From positions 1 to 24,791 of the forward strand of contig PKZC01000331.1 in the NCBI GenBank assembly GCA_003132905.1: 24,791 nucleotides of DNA, given 5' to 3'. Under the pieces are notes generated by a model. That model was not told where the DNA came from. It ran no database searches and saw only the letters and a program-made list of their open reading frames with translations. Numbering within the stretch: the stretch's first letter is position 1; the number at the start of each line of letters is the position of its first letter. Origin of the DNA: Bryobacterales bacterium. Lineage in GTDB: Bacteria > Acidobacteriota > Terriglobia > Bryobacterales > Bryobacteraceae. Positions 23,420 to 24,791 of the stretch are shown here, piece after piece. Position numbers and translations under genes: made by a program.

Positions 23420-23425
23420 AGTATA
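23420..23425 (-). promoter_or_regulatory. -10-like element upstream of the 23413 GTG
   Basis: TATACT on the minus strand ends 6 nt before the GTG start. There is no Shine-Dalgarno and no clear -35. Transcription would begin at about the first base of the gene. Confidence 0.42.
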
Positions 23426-23481
23426 GATCCCCGCCTGCCTGCCTGCGCTGCGTGATAGAATCAGGTCGGTTGAGAGGTGAT

Positions 23482-23907
23482 ATGAAAAAACTCGCTCTTT
23501 CGATTTTCGCCATTTTGGGCGCCATCGCTATTCCCGCCCTCGCGCATCACGCCTTCTCGGCGGAATTCGATTTGAACAAGCCTGTCACCGTGAAGGGTGT
23601 CGTCACCAAAATCGAGTGGATGAATCCCCACGCCTGGATCTACATCGAGATGAAAACCGACGCCGGCGTCGAGCAATGGCAGTTTGAAACGGGCGCGCCG
23701 ATTGAACTGGTCCGCCGAGGCTGGCGCAAGAACGATCTGAAAGTGGGCGATGAAGTGACGGTGCAGGGCCTGCGCGCCAAAGACGGAACGAACACCGCCA
23801 GCGCGCGCCTGGTTACCTTGCCCGGCGGCCGGAAGGTTTTCAGCGGCGCGGTCGGCGATGACCCCACCGCTCCTCCGCCCCCACCACCTTCCGCGACTCA
23901 CGAATAG
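23482..23907 (+). CDS. Secreted DUF6152 family protein
   Basis: 141 aa from the ATG at 23482, which has a GAGAGGTGA Shine-Dalgarno at 23471-23479; the frame extends to 23452 but without such a signal. Signal peptide (MKKLALSIFAILGAIAIPAL) cut near ALA, followed by the family hallmark HHAFSAEFDLNKPVTVKG and WMNPHAWIYIEMKTD, GAPIELVRRGWRKNDLKVGD, then a Pro-rich tail. The N-terminal HHAF and the NPH motif look like metal ligands, and the fold resembles small OB/beta-barrel domains. Function is unknown; I recall the family as frequent in Acidobacteriota and proteobacteria, often near outer-membrane or quinoprotein genes. Its last 68 nt overlap the truA 3' end on the other strand. Confidence 0.86.
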   Translation: MKKLALSIFAILGAIAIPALAHHAFSAEFDLNKPVTVKGVVTKIEWMNPHAWIYIEMKTDAGVEQWQFETGAPIELVRRGWRKNDLKVGDEVTVQGLRAKDGTNTASARLVTLPGGRKVFSGAVGDDPTAPPPPPPSATHE

Positions 23908-24769
23908 CAGGGCGCTCGTCCGGCTTAGTAGTTTCTGGCTTGCTGATTTCCGGATAGACCACGCGGTCTAAGAAGAGCCCGGAAGCGGGAGCAGTCCAGG
24001 CAGCAACATCTAACTTTGGGTCCGGTTTGCCTTCCAGCAAGCGAGAAAAATCGTCCGCGGTTATCTCTCCTAGCCCCAACTTGACCAGTGCGCCTACCAC
24101 TCGCCGCACCATGCGCCAAACGAAGTGCGATGCGGTGATGCGGAAAACAATCAAGTCGCCTTCGACCTCGATCCCGGCATCCTCCACAACCACGACAGGC
24201 GATTCATCCGGACGCGTCTTATCCGCGGCACGAAACGCGATAAAGTTGTGACGCCCAATCAGCATTCGCGCGGCGCTGGACATGGCCGCAATATCCAGCG
24301 GCTCTTTCACCCACCAGACAAATTTCTTGAAGAACGCCGTGCGCCGCGCTGAGATCTGATAGATGTACGTCCGCGCAATGGCGTCATGCCGGGCGTGAAA
24401 ATTCGGCCCAGCCTCAGCCACATCCAGCAGACACACGTCGGAGGGCAACCGGCTATTCATCGCCCGCAAGATCTCATCCGGCTTTGGCCAGCTTCGTTTG
24501 TCCTCTTCTTTCTTCCTGCGCACCCGCAGATGCGCCACCTGCGCGCGTGCGTGTACGCCGGCGTCGGTCCGTCCCGCCCCTTGAATCTCCACCGTGCCGT
24601 CGAAGAATTCCTCGGCCGCGTTGCGAAGCTGGCCCTGTACGGTTCGCGCGTTTTGCTGCTCCTGCCAGCCGCTATACTTCGTTCCGTCGTATTCGACGGT
24701 CAGCTTCCAGCTCTTTTGCGCGTCCCGCACTGTGCGCTTCTCAGGGGTTTTCGACTCAGGGGTTTTCAA
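23840..24769 (-). CDS. truA: tRNA pseudouridine(38-40) synthase
   Basis: Converts U38-U40 of the tRNA anticodon arm to pseudouridine. 309 aa, longer than the usual 250-270 because of an N-terminal tail (tandem KTPE repeat) and a charged C-terminal tail of about 36 residues after LFLDRVVYP. Core motifs: VEYDGTKYSGWQ (25-36), the catalytic-Asp motif GAGRTDAGVHA (D69), FHARHDAIARTYIYQI, IGRHNFIAFRA, and FRITASHFVWRMVRRVVGAL. The start is taken at 24769; no Shine-Dalgarno is visible and a start inside the duplicated tail cannot be excluded. The C-terminal tail coding region overlaps the convergent DUF6152 gene by 68 nt. Confidence 0.94.
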   Translation of the reverse strand: MKTPESKTPEKRTVRDAQKSWKLTVEYDGTKYSGWQEQQNARTVQGQLRNAAEEFFDGTVEIQGAGRTDAGVHARAQVAHLRVRRKKEEDKRSWPKPDEILRAMNSRLPSDVCLLDVAEAGPNFHARHDAIARTYIYQISARRTAFFKKFVWWVKEPLDIAAMSSAARMLIGRHNFIAFRAADKTRPDESPVVVVEDAGIEVEGDLIVFRITASHFVWRMVRRVVGALVKLGLGEITADDFSRLLEGKPDPKLDVAAWTAPASGLFLDRVVYPEISKPETTKPDERPAIRESRKVVGAEERWGHRRPRR

Positions 24770-24770
24770 C
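24741..24770. repeat. 15-bp in-frame tandem duplication at the truA N-terminus
   Basis: TCAGGGGTTTTCGAC (24741-24755) is followed by TCAGGGGTTTTCAAC (24756-24770), one mismatch apart. On the coding strand this duplicates the pentapeptide KTPES/KTPEK. Probably replication slippage in a dispensable tail. Confidence 0.7.
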
Positions 24771-24791
24771 TCACTAGTACATCGTACAGTT

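Overview
The window looks like ordinary chromosome from a soil-type Acidobacteriota bacterium, probably near Bryobacterales/Solibacter. This rests on gene content recognised from memory: two secreted PQQ-type quinoproteins, a DUF6644 membrane-protein pair, a DUF6152 secreted protein, a twin-arginine carboxylesterase and ring-cleavage dioxygenases, in moderately high-GC sequence. No database search was possible. There are no rRNA or tRNA genes, no CRISPR array, no phage genes and no intact insertion sequence.

Layout. 1-2526 (minus): the rpmH-rnpA-yidD-yidC ribosome/RNase P/membrane-insertion operon behind a very good sigma70-type promoter; rnpA appears to start inside rpmH, and yidC runs off the left edge. 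2527-4750: a lower-GC islet with a HigB-type toxin, a HigA-type antitoxin fused to an ImmA/IrrE-like metallopeptidase domain, and a broken third gene. 4751-6321 (minus): pyrE and galE. 6405-9410 (plus): an intradiol ring-cleavage dioxygenase, a frameshifted PepSY-type membrane protein and a YVTN beta-propeller protein. 9415-13075: a LysE/RhtB exporter (minus), glnD (plus) and a small secreted protein (plus). 13104-16095: a PQQ glucose-dehydrogenase-like protein (minus) divergent from two tandem DUF6644 membrane proteins (plus). 16133-18699 (plus): a Tat-exported type B carboxylesterase translationally coupled to a gentisate 1,2-dioxygenase-like cupin. 18614-21950 (minus): a PQQ alcohol-dehydrogenase-like protein, a luciferase-like flavin oxidoreductase and a frameshifted ferritin-like gene. 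22011-24769: a stand-alone MetE catalytic-domain protein, a small hypothetical, a DUF6152 protein and truA.

Functionally the accessory genes suggest periplasmic oxidation of sugars or alcohols plus degradation of plant-derived aromatics. The most notable signals are: (1) a recurring arrangement in which a -10-like hexamer sits only 6-11 nt before a start codon that has no Shine-Dalgarno, which predicts leaderless or near-leaderless mRNAs; (2) the HigB/HigA-ImmA islet with its decayed third gene next to rpmH; (3) the DUF6644 pair with a conserved membrane histidine opposite a quinoprotein that has no visible electron acceptor; (4) the rnpA start inside rpmH. Three genes carry frame disruptions, so indel-type assembly errors must be excluded before calling them pseudogenes.
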